Made by a program: the position numbers and the translations under genes | Assembly (NCBI GenBank): GCA_036874045.1 | Contig: CM072344.1 | Coordinates: 14,418,501 to 14,482,500, forward strand | Source: Cymodocea nodosa | Taxonomy: Eukaryota; Streptophyta; Magnoliopsida; Alismatales; Cymodoceaceae | Direction of reading: 5' to 3' | Length of the DNA stretch: 64,000 nucleotides | In this document: positions 25,140-36,700 of the stretch, in pieces | How the letters are laid out: every line of letters begins with the position of its first letter | How positions within the stretch are numbered: the first letter of the stretch is position 1 | The notes under the pieces: model-generated | What the model was told of the DNA's origin: nothing | The model's input: the letters and a program-made list of their open reading frames with translations, nothing else | The model's database searches: none

Positions 25140-25600
25140 CCCCCGTTTCAGAAAATTTCTCTCGCGAAACCCTCGATCGAGACTTTGCGACGTTCGCCTA
25201 CGGAGGATTCACCGTTAAAGCATCTCTCCTTGACGGAAGGACATGTCTCTCGCGCGGTTAGGTGTTAGCAGACGTGTACGAGGACTGGATCGGGCGGACG
25301 CTAGCAGGGAACTGCGGTCGATCGTGTAGACAGGTCGCAGGTGTTGAAGACGCGGCGATCGATGTCGTGAGATCGCGAGGAAATGGGCTTGAGGTGCGCG
25401 GACGGAGGTGTTGCACAGGTTGCTTGAGGGAAGAAATCGTGCGCGGACTGTGCGGAGAAACAGAGGTGCTGCAACCGGTGAATATCCGTGGGCGTTGGGA
25501 AGGCTTTGATACCACTTGGTGTCGACGTCTAAGGTTCCAGCAACAATTGATTGGGCCCAGCAATAACACAAGGGCTTCTTCCGATGCTTTTCTAGGTTAG
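25140..25600. other. GC-rich block inside the Harbinger element
   Basis: A CpG-rich 450-base block inside an AT-rich transposon. Minus-strand open frames of 103 and 118 codons cross it but look like by-products of composition: both frames are open and neither matches a family I know. It could be the element's promoter, or further captured DNA adjoining the captured exon at 25648. Confidence 0.35.
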
Positions 25601-25647
25601 TTAAAGACTATTTTCACCTTCCTATCTATAATGGGAGCAATAGATTG

Positions 25648-26016
25648 CTAGTCCTCCGCCTCGACTGCTCGATCAAAAGCCGTTGATGTTCCTATTTTTA
25701 GATTAATGTTGTTCAAATCTCTTCTGATTGCATAATGAAATGTTGCACCAAAAAGAAAACAGCTGATAGCTACAATGATCAAGTCCTGAATAAGTTGCAA
25801 GTTGCTGGTCGCCAGATAGAATGAGAAGGGAAGAGCTACCAATGTTCCAACGAGTGATGATATAACTGCTGCTTTTAGGGATTCTGATCTCTCTGCATCT
25901 CTATCAATATCCTCAGCATAATCTTCTAACAATAAGTTTGGTCTGTTCTTGTCTATGTTTGATGAAAGTGATCGTTATGCTTCATTAACTAATGCTCTTG
26001 CTTCCAATAAATCCTT
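25648..26016 (-). pseudogene. Captured fragment of a plant membrane-protein gene
   Basis: The minus strand encodes LLEARALVNEA, a TAA stop (25977-25975), then RPNLLLEDYAEDIDRDAERS, two hydrophobic stretches and FHYAIRRDLNNINLKIGTST before TAG at 25648. From memory this resembles part of a plastid-targeted plant membrane protein family of unknown function (AESLKAA...RRDLDxIQLKxGT pattern). The match breaks off after GTSTAF, as at an exon edge. Lying antisense inside a Harbinger element, it looks like transduplicated host sequence. The hydrophobic stretches (about 25855-25795 and 25780-25725) would be membrane helices. The family assignment is not verified. Confidence 0.55.
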
Positions 26017-26877
26017 TTGGGATTATGCAATCTAAATAGACAAGTCCTTTTTACTAAAAGCATTATCTTGATGCTTCTAAAGGAAAGAATTGTGCGAATC
26101 TACTGTATATATTGGAACTTTGCATAGAATTCTGATAATTCTGTCAATGTTGTATGATAAAACTGCCATAATAACTACAAGTTGATCGTCATTTCATAAT
26201 TATCAATTAGGCATGATAACTAAATAGTTAGTTAATAGATTGTGAAATTCAATGATCAATTTCCTATGAAAAACATGTTACAATATAAAATGTTCGTCAA
26301 ATCCTCAAATATTAATTTATTATTATTGACATCTTTGCCTATGTGACTTGTTTGATATTAAAATGTCAGATCATAATCCTAGATTTGATCATTACAATGA
26401 GTATGCCTTTTCCAGCTGAAATTAGGGGCTTGCTAAGAAAAATTCATTAAAATGACCTTAATCACAAAACAAATGATGAAGGGGTAGAATACTATTACTG
26501 ACATTCTTGAGCAAAGAATATCCAAAGATCTCATGAAGCATGTTATTTCACCAAGGATGATTGAGCGAATACGGCAAGTTCATTTCTAAGGCATACATTG
26601 TTTATTTGTCATCAGCTTTGGTTATTATTTATTCACCATGGTATCATCACCATGATTTGATTGACGTAGGGTCTGCCTTTTTCACGGCACAGGATATTGT
26701 TTTGCATTTATTGTTTGACATAAGTTATTTAATTCATTAACCATTTAATATTAATATATATTTATTGGTTTGATTTCATTTTCAATTATTGAGTAGATTG
26801 ACAAAATATATTATGTTTTTGTAAATCTCATAATCTTCTGTTGGAGTAATTAATTAATATTTGATCTTATGTAGTAA

Positions 26878-27953
26878 ATGAGTACTCTTGATAGAGGACG
26901 GGGTAATGGAGGACGAACTTATATGACTTGGAATGCTGATGCAGATGCATTCTTTTTAGATATTTTGTCAGAAGTATTAAATGAGGGAAACAAAAAAACC
27001 TAAGATGGAAAGATAAAAGGGAGCACTTGGGATGAAGTAGTTGAAAAATACAATAATAGAAGGAATGCATGTATTACAAAGAAGAATGTGGAAAGTCGCT
27101 TAAAGACATGGAGACAAATTTATCGTAACTACTCAAAAATTGCAAATCAGAGTAGATGGGGATGAAATTTCATACAAGGGTATACTGACATAGATGAAGA
27201 GATATGGAAGGAGTTTATTAAGGTAAGATTTTTATTTACATACTTTAAGATTATCCCAATTGTATTGAATTTTTCTTAGTATATGACTGTAATTTTATGT
27301 AGGCACATCTAGAGTGTGAAAGCTGCAAGGGAAAACCATGTTTGATTTATGAACAATTACAACTCATTTTTGAAGGTACTATGACTAGTGGAAATATGTC
27401 TAGACAGGCAGAAGAAGTAGACATTATACCAAACACTTAAGTTCCAAATACATTTACTCCAGACATTACACAAGATGGAATGGACCTCGATTCTGACATA
27501 CCTCCTAGTTCAGGAGGAAGTGCACATGTTCCATTGGAGCAAAAGAAAAAGGGGAAGCGAGCACGCCCTTATGTAGAATCTCAACAAATGATAGCAGAAA
27601 ATTTGAAAGATACGTCACGAGCTTTTCTTACTTTGTGTGAACAAGATACTGTTAATGGTGAGGTACGTAATGAACAAATGAGAGAGATGGTTCACATACA
27701 AAAGGAGATGTTTGTATGTAAGAAGGAAATGCTTGCATGGAAGAAGGAAATGTTTGCATGGCAAAAGAAGTCTGAGTATTTTTTAGATGAAGCTATTGCT
27801 TCAATATTTGAGATTGAAGATCTATCTATGACTGATCGATATAAAACTACTCAATTATTCCAAAAGCAAGAAATCAGTAAAATATTTCTATCAATTCCAA
27901 AAGAAATGCGACAAGGATGGTTAAAGTTTCACTTAGAAAAGATGGAAGACTAA
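26878..27953 (+). pseudogene. Harbinger ORF1: Myb/SANT-like DNA-binding protein (disrupted)
   Basis: Exon 1 (26878-27222) and exon 2 (27303-27953) join in phase 0 through AAG/GTAAG and TGTAG. The N-terminal part (about residues 13-115) has the Myb/SANT-like layout TW...WDEVVEKYN....KKNVESRLKTWRQIYR...IWKEFIK. The C-terminal part is Lys/Glu-rich (KKEMLAWKKEMFAWQKKSEY) and ends in the typical short helical segment. Three in-frame stops (27001 TAA, 27163 TGA, 27438 TAA) disrupt it. In the superfamily this protein helps the transposase bind and enter the nucleus. Confidence 0.85.
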
Positions 27954-28157
27954 AGATGATTTACATGTTTTTTTTTTGTATTAGATGTATGATGTAACTA
28001 CTTTTTGTTTGGACAAGGAAATGTGGAATGATATTATTATTGATGTTTGTTTATCATATTTTGTTATGTTTTATTAATTGTGGAATGATTTCATGTAATA
28101 TGTTTATTTGTATTACAACCTTGTAATATGTTTGGACATGAAATTTTGTAGGTGACG

Positions 28158-29558
28158 ATGAATTTTGAAGAGGATTTTGACGAAATAGTAAATAACACAT
28201 TGACGTTATTTGAAGAAGAGGAAGAGCATGCTAGAAGAAGGCGAAGACGTTTACTTGCTTTTTGGAATATTTTAGCAGGGATTGCAAGTACCTCAACTTT
28301 GCTTTCAAGTACAAGTTGTATTTATAGTAAAGAAGGTGTAGATTATATAAGAAGATTACTAGATCATTCTTTACCACATCAAGTTTACAATTGTCGAAAG
28401 ATTTATAGAATGAGTCAAAGTATTTTCAAGGGTTTGTGTGAATTAATGAGGAGGGAAGAAGTCCTGAAAGATACCAACAATATCAATGTAGAAGAGAAGT
28501 TTGCTATGTTCCTTGTGACAGTTGGGCAAAATCAAAGGTATAGAGTAACTATAGAACGATTTAGTCGATCAAGTTGGACAGTTAGTAAATACTTTAATGA
28601 AGTCTTGAATGCTGTATTACGACTAAATCATGTTCTTCTAACAAGACCTTCATCTGAAACACCAAGTCGAATTCGTCAAGACTCAAATATGTACCCATAT
28701 TTTAAGGTACATTTCCACACCTTTGGTGTTTCCATATCTTTAATGTTATTTTAGTTAATATCAAAATAAAAATGCATGTTTATAGGATTGTATTGGAGCT
28801 ATTGATGGTACACATATCAAAACAACTATTTATGGACAAGAAACAATAAGATTTAGGAACAGGAAAGGTGAATTATCTCAAAATGTAATGGCAGCATGTA
28901 ATTTTGATATGGAATTTACATATATTTTAGTTGGTTGGGAAGGATCAGCTGTTGATGCTCGTATTCTCCAAGATGCAGTTACTAGACCTAATGGTTTTCA
29001 AGTTCCACCAGATAAATGTGTTTTCCACTTCTACAAGTTATGAAGACATCACCATACTAATATTTTTTTTATACAGGTAAGTTTTACTTAGTTGATGTTA
29101 GATATCCAAATCGACCAGAATATATTTGTCCATATCGAGGTGTAAGATACCATCTATCTGATTATGTTAATGATAAAGTTCCTCGTAATGCTGTAGAAAA
29201 TTTCAACTACAGACATTCACAACTGAGAACAGTCATTGAGCGTACATTTGGAGTTGTGAAACATTGATTCTCAATATTACGTGGTCAAATGCCATATCCA
29301 TATGAAACACAAGTAAAGATTGTCATCGCATGTTTTTTGCTTCATAATTTTATTCGTAAGACTGATAAGGAAGATTTACTTGAGGACCTGCTAGATGAGT
29401 TGGAAGAGTTAAATATTATTGATGACATACAACCAATGGGAGAGATACATATAGAAAGCAATACCCAAGTTCGAATGACTCAAGAACAAAGAAAAGAAAT
29501 GACAGATAATATGCGAGAAGATATGATGATGACAATGTGGGATGGAAGAACTGAATGA
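28158..29558 (+). pseudogene. Harbinger DDE transposase (one stop)
   Basis: Three exons: 28158-28706, 28786-29017 and 29077-29558, with GT-AG junctions. The DDE nuclease signatures are all present: CIGAIDGTHI (first Asp, exon 2), FYLVDVRYP (second Asp, exon 3) and ERTFGVVK (Glu, exon 3). An N-terminal basic HARRRRRRL patch and a helix-turn-helix-like region (EEKFAMFLVTVGQNQRYR...FSRSSWTVSKYF) precede them. A single in-frame TGA at 29265 follows GVVKH, where the family usually has a basic residue before FxIL; a CGA-to-TGA change would explain it. The predicted product is about 420 residues, usual for the family. The exon 2/3 junction is my inference from the protein pattern. Confidence 0.88.
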
Positions 29559-29789
29559 TATTATTTCATATTGTAATATTTCAATTAAGATGTATTTGTA
29601 TTTTTCGAATATTAGTTGTAATAAACTTTTGTCAGAATTTCCATCAAAATTTTCCGTACTGCACTAAACCCTTCTCAGAATTTTCCTTTTCCTTTACGTT
29701 ACAAATTTTCCATTTTCTTTTCGTTAGAATTTTACTTTTCATTTCCATCAGAATTTTCCATCATGTACTAACAGACCTTAAAGGTCTAC

Positions 29790-30345
29790 TTGAAAAACAG
29801 AAGGAGAATTTAAAAAATTTGAAAAATAAAAAAAGAGAAAATTATAAAAATTAATTTCAATTTTATCAATTTTCTAATATTTACGTATCTAATAGAATAA
29901 TGACGAAAATTAAAATTTAAATATTTATGTATTTGACAAAAAAGTCGAAAATTGAAATTTGGATATTTGTGTTTGTAATAGAGAAATATTTAATTTAATT
30001 TAATTTATATTTATCTAATTTAATCTCAAAATTAATTAATTAAATCACTTAAACAACCTTTTTAAAGTACTTCAATCTTCTAATTAAATTACTTACATTA
30101 TTTAAATTAATCTTTCAAGTAATTCCTAGTTCATTTGTTTTTATTCTCTAATGAAATATTCAATTACTTAATTAAATATTTAATCTTTATATATTTAAAG
30201 CTTCAACTTGCAAAAGGTGAATTCGAACGTTGTAAGTTTAAAAATCCAGAAAATTTTACCTACGGATGAGAAAATTTTTCCCAGATTTTTTAGATTTTTC
30301 GTATGTACACGAATAGTAAAAAAAAATTCTGATGACGTAAACACC
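29790..30345. other. AT-rich promoter-side stretch before the coiled-coil gene
   Basis: No gene. TTTAATTTAATTTAT-type low-complexity sequence from 29990 to 30190. It directly precedes the promoter of the gene starting near 30.5 kb. Confidence 0.5.
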
Positions 30346-30350
30346 CCTCG

Positions 30351-30397
<47 letters not shown>
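30351..30397. repeat. (TAA)n microsatellite
   Basis: About 15 uninterrupted ATA/TAA triplets, some 370 bases before the start codon of the coiled-coil gene. Confidence 0.95.
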
Positions 30398-30541
30398 CTT
30401 ATAATTTCAAAAATAACAACCAAAGCATGCGTCGGTCAGAGTGTTAACGACGTCCTCTTTTACCGACCAACCTCTCTCTCCCTTCCCTTTCATCAGACCT
30501 TTCTTTTCCCCACCCTTGCCCGCGACGCGGGAGGAACGACG

Positions 30542-30625
30542 ATGCCACACCGGCCTCATTCGATTTCGCCGACCAAAACCCTAGGGCGTACCACCACCAC
30601 CTCCTCCACCGTCCACAGACCCTAG
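30542..30625 (+). promoter_or_regulatory. Upstream ORF (27 codons) in the coiled-coil gene leader
   Basis: An ATG at 30542 opens a 27-codon frame rich in Thr/Ser/Pro/His (MPHRPHSISPTKTLGRTTTT...) that closes at TAG 30623-30625, 93 bases before the main ATG at 30719. If the transcript starts upstream of it, scanning ribosomes would meet it first. The leader is GC-rich, unlike the flanks. The start of transcription was not determined. Confidence 0.4.
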
Positions 30626-30718
30626 GGCCGCCGTCGGGAATCAGCCGTACGCTTCGCGCGTTCGATTTCACCACCGAGGACCCCGGAGTAGCTGTCCCAC
30701 CCGTTGGCGAGGGCTCAG

Positions 30719-33700
30719 ATGGACGCTGCTGCCATCGCCGGCCGGAGCGGGCCTGTTCCGGCGGCGCCCTCGCACACTACGAGGAAGGAGTGGCGTGCCG
30801 TCCTCGAGCACTCGTTCCGTAGCAACGACAGCGGCGAGGTATGGTTTTTTGTTGCATATTCGTCGTGTTTGATTTACTCTCCGTGGGGTTTGGTGGTAGA
30901 TGACTTGTTTCTTTTTGGTTGGGTGTAGGAGTCGGATCAGGGAAAGTCTGACGAGAGGACGCTGTACGAGGTTGATGTAGTTTTCTCTTTTTTTTGTGTG
31001 GTGTGACATAGTGTTTTTTCGTTCATATATATATGTAAACATTCTGTGCTGTAAGGTGAAGGAAGGGACAGGGCCGCTTGATGTGGATTTCTGCTCAATC
31101 ACTGTCGATGAAGGTGGGCTAAGTGAGGACATTGTTAGACAGCAGCAGATCCGTGACATTTCAAAGAGGAGAATGGAGTTGCAGGTGATGGAGATTGAGT
31201 TGAGGTCGCAGGTTATTGCTAGGACGGAGATACTGGAGATGCAGAATAGATTTGAAACGCAAATTGAGGAAAATGCTGTTGCTTCTGCAAAATTGAAGGT
31301 TTTCGTTGTCTCTAAAATTTAACTGCTTGCCATTATTTTATACTTTAGTATGAGTCTCTTTACCATCTTGTTTGTAATTTAGCTTAAAACTGTCAACCCT
31401 GTCTCTAAGCTACTAAAATGGATGTCTCTTCTAACTTTCCTACACATAATTGTACTTTTGTAAGTTCTCAACAACATAAATTATTTAATATTAAGTATGT
31501 ATTTTTTTTTTTTTCTGTTGATAGTGGGCTTTTGATAATAACGTTGCTCCATTATATGTTGGAGATTCCAGATACCTAGAATCCTTCTCTCCACATATAA
31601 TGGAGATTCCAGATTCAAAACCTAGAATCTTTCTCTCCATATGTGGAGGTAAGATTTATTAATAGATCTTTTCTAAACCTAATATGGTGGGAAATTGTAC
31701 ATTGGATTTGTCTTTTCTTTTTTTGTTTGTATGATTAAAAAATGATAGGATGATTGTAAAGAGAAGTATTTGATTTATGCGCTTGTGAGTAACTAATATG
31801 AGTTTATTTGTGTATGGAAGGAATTAAAAAGAGGAGAAGATGGATGCACTAGGTTTGTCTTTTTATTTTGGTGTTTGTAACAACAACAAATTGAGCCATA
31901 ATCCTATTACATGGGGTTGGTCACGTGAATCCTTTTTTTCCATGTATTTTTATCTATGATCAAATCTTTGGTTAAATTACATAAATTTAAATATTTTCTG
32001 ACAATTCCTAACCAAGTAGTCTTAGACCTCTTTTTGGTGTTTGTATAATTAGAAAATGGTAGGATGACTTTACAGAGGTTATTTGAATTGTGAATGTTTG
32101 AAAAAATTACATATGTTCATTTGTGTATGAGAATAATTGAAGAGAGGAAAAGATGAATACAAGAATAAGATGTGAGGTAAAGAAGAAATGCGAAGGGAAA
32201 ATGTTGCACAATAAGAGAGAAGAAGAAAGATAAGAGTAACAACAACAACTTGTGTCATAATCCAACTATGTAGGATTGACCACATGAATTCTTTTCTTTT
32301 ATGTATATTTATTTATGGTTAAATATTTGATTAAATTATATAAATTTAAATATTTTCTAACAATTCCCTACCAAGTAGTTTTAGACTTTTCTCTACTTCT
32401 TTTAGCTTTGTTTTTTACACTAATTAGTTGTCTCTTAGCTACTCTTTCATTTGACCTCTTAAGGATATGACCAAACCTCCTAGGTTGATTTTCTCTTATC
32501 TTATCTTCAAATGGTGTAACTCCTACTTCATTTCTAATAAAATCAATTTTTAACTTGTCATTTATAGCATTTCCATTCATCAATCTCAACATTTGCATCT
32601 CTAAAATACTAACTTTATGCACATGATCATGCTTTATAGCTTAGCAATCTGAACCATAAATTATAGCCTAGAGAATAATAATTTTATAAAATTTTCCTTT
32701 AAGTTTAAAAAGTTTCCTCCTATGACATGATACTTTGGAAGTATTTCTTCATATTATTCACCCTACTTTAAGAGTATACATACTGCAAGCTACATGGTTG
32801 ATAATTAGAATGAAGTCACTTTTTAAGAAGGGAAGTGGTTTGCCTTTTTTGTAGTGGCGTTCAAAAAGTACGGTGAAAATATCATGAAAATAGTCATCCT
32901 GCGAGATAGTGACAGTAGGATCAGATATAGGCGGGGCCTCAATGTTAGAGGTCTCAGTAGTGAGATGAGCGACAGGTGGCTTGTCAAATTTGTCCAAACA
33001 CTTCTCAAATCTGTGTCCTAGTTTGCCGCACCACTGGCACTTGGGACATTGTCGAGTAGTGGACTGTCCACCTGCCCTTTGGTTAGAGTTGGAGCCACGG
33101 CCCCTCCCCCCCCCCAGCAGCAAGGGCAGACTGATCAGAAACAGGAGTAGACAACGTGGATGGAGTGGAGACCCGAAGAGCATGAGAAAATGTCTCATCC
33201 AAATCGGGCAGATTGCCTCCACCTAAAATGGAGTCGTAGATTTGAGAGGCAACAGTGGGGTCGAGGCTGGTTAGATAGGCAGCAATAGCTAACTTCTCAC
33301 GATGACGAACAGAGGTAGTCAGGCTAGCAGAAGGGGACTGATAAACATTGAGCTCATTAATGAGCCCACAAATATAAGTGTAGTGCTCCTGGCAAGTCTG
33401 ATCGCCTTGTTTGGCTTGAAACAGTTGTTGATAGATCTGAAAAATCTTGGAGATGTTATTTTGATGACTATAGATACAACGGAGATTGTCCCACATATGC
33501 TTGGCAGGATGTAACATGAAAACTCCACGAGCAACAAAGGGTTCCATATTAGACAACATCTAGGACACAATGGTAGAGTCATCTGCCAACCAATCCTCAT
33601 AAACAATATCCTTGTCATCTGGAGGTGGGAAAAGGAGATGGTGACGCTTGCGGTGTGCCATCACCATAGTCTCAAAGCTTTGAGCCCAATGCACATAGTT

Positions 33701-36700
33701 GCTGCCATTGAGTCTTTTAGAAATGTCGGTAAACTTCGTAAGAAGGAGATCTCGCATCGCCATAGACGGTGTAAGTCAAAAAAAAAAAAAAAAACGTGCA
33801 AGGGAACCGGTAGACTGAAAAACTGCAACCAAGGGTGACCATCGTGACACACATTGCCTGACAGCAGACGGCTAGGATAGGTGGCTCAGCGGAATAGGGT
33901 TGAGACTACTCGACTGAATTGTGACAGAGGGCATGATGTCAACTGGCCAGGCCAGTGGACTAAAAAGCTGCAATTGGCAGGCGAACTCGCGAAGGTCGGT
34001 GGGATAGGAGGAAGTCGTGAATAGTAGGCCGCGGAATCGGACGGGTAGACTGGCGGAAGAAGAGAAAAAAAAAAGATAAGGTATAAAAATGCGAAGGCTG
34101 TCGGAAGAGCACAATGGAAGAAACGCATGACTGGATCGGGCACGGTGGAAGAAATCACGAAGATCGGGCGAAAGAGCACGGTGGAAGATCTCGCCGTGGT
34201 CGGAGGAGCCATAGAGGATGACTGATTGATCATCGCATGAGGACGACCGCGATTGGATTGGTGGTGGATAGCACTAGCCGCGAGAAAGAGAAAAGGGACA
34301 GGCGGTGGCGGACAGTGGCTAGAGAAGGAAGAGGGTGGGGTGGTGGGAGGAGGTTAACCTAGGCTATTGATACCATGTACAAACTAGTTTTCCATTGAAT
34401 GAAAAGAAGAGATAACAAAGGTATAAATACCCTAGACATAAGGAGGATCCATTTAACTTAAATGGATCTTCCATATTACAAAGAACATAAACACTAGCAA
34501 TATGTATGATCTTTCTTTAAACAAAGAACAATGGCATCAGTGGTGAAGTTGCAATCTGATCTATGGGCATGCAATTTTAATTTTAGGAGAAGCTTCAAAG
34601 GTGATGATATTGAAAGAATTACTCTACTGCTGTAAGAGCTACAGAGTGGTACCCCCTCAGGTCATGCAGATGATCAACCCAGATGAATGGCTTGTTCAAC
34701 ACAAATCTTCTCGATCACTAGCTCCTACAATTGTTACACTACATGAACAGCAAATGAATGTACTTTGAAATGATTTGGATGAGTAATGCTCCACTTAAAG
34801 TGCACATTGTTGCATGGTTAGTCTGTAAAGGAAAGACTCTCACCAAAGTTTACAGAAGTAAATAATGGGTTGGAGACCAGGATTTAAGATGTGTCATGTG
34901 CAATAAGGAGGAGAAGACCTTAGATCATCTTTTTCTACAGTGCCTGATGTTTGGAAAAAAATGGTTCCTTTATTTTCCCGATTATAGTCAGAGCATCAGA
35001 ATTGCTAGTCAAATAAGAGAATTTTGGGAGGAGATCCTTCAACTAATGAAAGGAAAATGGGATAGAAATGAGCAGCTCAAAGGTCTGAAGATTCTGGCAA
35101 TTGTCTGGTCTGTATGGAACTGGAGGAACAAGATTATTTTCCAGGAGGCTGATCTGCTATCTATGGGTCTTGCCAAATCCATGGATTCCTTTGTGAAGAG
35201 ATGGACTGGGTTGGTTGAGAAATTCAGTAGTCTTGTTTTCTTGTTTCTGTACTGTATTTTTAGTTCCATGATGTTTCTCTCAAAAAAAGTTAAGTTACCA
35301 TTACAATGGAAGCTTTCTTCTTTCTTGTTAAACAAAAAACACTTTTCCATTATTTTCTATTTTTATTTTATGAAAATTTATCTTTTATTTTTGTTCATTT
35401 TTAAGTAATTTTTACAAAAAATGTTGAGGGGGTTGAATCATGCATCATTAGCCTCATTGTGATTTGAGATTCGAAAGAAATATTCCAAACTAGTTTTGCA
35501 TAGGATTTTATAGAAAACTCATAAAAGTACCATTTCCATCATAAAAGTTCTAAATTAGAATCATGGAGAGATAGCTTAGAGTTCAAAGTATTTAGATAGA
35601 GTAGGTCAAAAACTGAATATATGGAGTGTAGTTTTATAATGATGCAGACGTATAGTAGATGGCCATGATATTCATAAAATTAAGAATTTTGAATATTTAA
35701 GATTTTTTAATCAGTAGCAATGGAGAAATTAAAGAGGATATTATTCATAAGATTAAAGTAGGGTACATGAAGTGGAGAAATGCTTCCTAAGTAATATGTG
35801 ATAGGATGATACTCTTAAAACTAAAAAGAAAATTTTATAAAACTACTATTCCATTGGAGTTTTAACACAAGATAGGCTTAAGAACATATTTACAATGTGA
35901 TTCAACACTTGGGGTGTAACAAATACTTGCTCTTGTGGACTTGTGAAAATTGACATTAAGCACAATCACCATTGTAAGGATACCCATCAAACAAATTGGA
36001 CTTTGAACTCAGTCTAGGGAAGTGTTTGAAAATAAAATAGTATCATTTGCATAGCATACAAGGAACACAACTACTCCACATTTAGGGCAAAAACCTCAAA
36101 ACTCCCCATTTTTCATGGTGATGATACACATCATACTTGTCAAGGTACGTTGATACCTAGGGCCTATTTGTGTATTTAAAATTGAATCTAACAGAATTGG
36201 ACGGAAATGGAAGTCAAAATTCAAGTGTTTGTGTATGTTTAGGAATTTGATGAAAATTGAAATTCAGATGTTTGTGCATATGATAGAATTAAATAGAATT
36301 GATTTTTAATGAAGTTCTTAATTAATGAATTGAAGTAATTATTCAAAATGTAGTTAATCAATGAATTAGTTATTTACATTAATCAATTAACATGTTATAA
36401 AATTAGATCTTTATATATTATTTATCAATTAATTAAGTATATATCATTTATCAAAATCAAGTATATGCAAAAATATAAGTATATATCTATATCCATGTAT
36501 TCCACGATTATTCTTAGGATCAAAAAATTCCAAAGTAGAAGATCTTAGTTGAAATTGTAAAATATGATTATCATGTCACTACAACAAAATAAGATTTTAG
36601 TTAAAATCATTATTGCATGTTTGAATTCCATAGGATTCCAAACTTGAAATTTTTTCCCCAAGGTTCAACTGGAGATGGGTTGGAAAATGAATTCTATTTG

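Larger units (their letters stand above)
24985..29778 (+). mobile_element. PIF/Harbinger DNA transposon, two ORFs, with captured exon
   Basis: The 4794-bp element has imperfect terminal inverted repeats (left AAGGGGGTTAGTGTCTGACG; right, read inward, AGGTCTGTTAGTACATGATG) and identical 3-bp TAA target duplications (24982-24984 and 29779-29781). Inside, on the plus strand, are a Myb/SANT-like ORF (26878-27953) and a DDE transposase (28158-29558), the two proteins of this superfamily. GACGGAA words recur just inside the left end. In-frame stops in both ORFs show it is not autonomous now. The first 1.9 kb contains a GC-rich block (25140-25570) and an antisense fragment of a host-like gene (25648-26016). 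Confidence 0.9.

Noticed and set aside
25215..25571. Minus-strand frames of 103 and 118 codons in the GC block
   Set aside because: Two overlapping frames open at once in GC-rich DNA, with no recognisable motif; not called as genes.
30444..31159. Minus-strand open frames of 76 and 163 codons
   Set aside because: They lie opposite the GC-rich first exons and introns of the coiled-coil gene and match no family; a by-product of composition.
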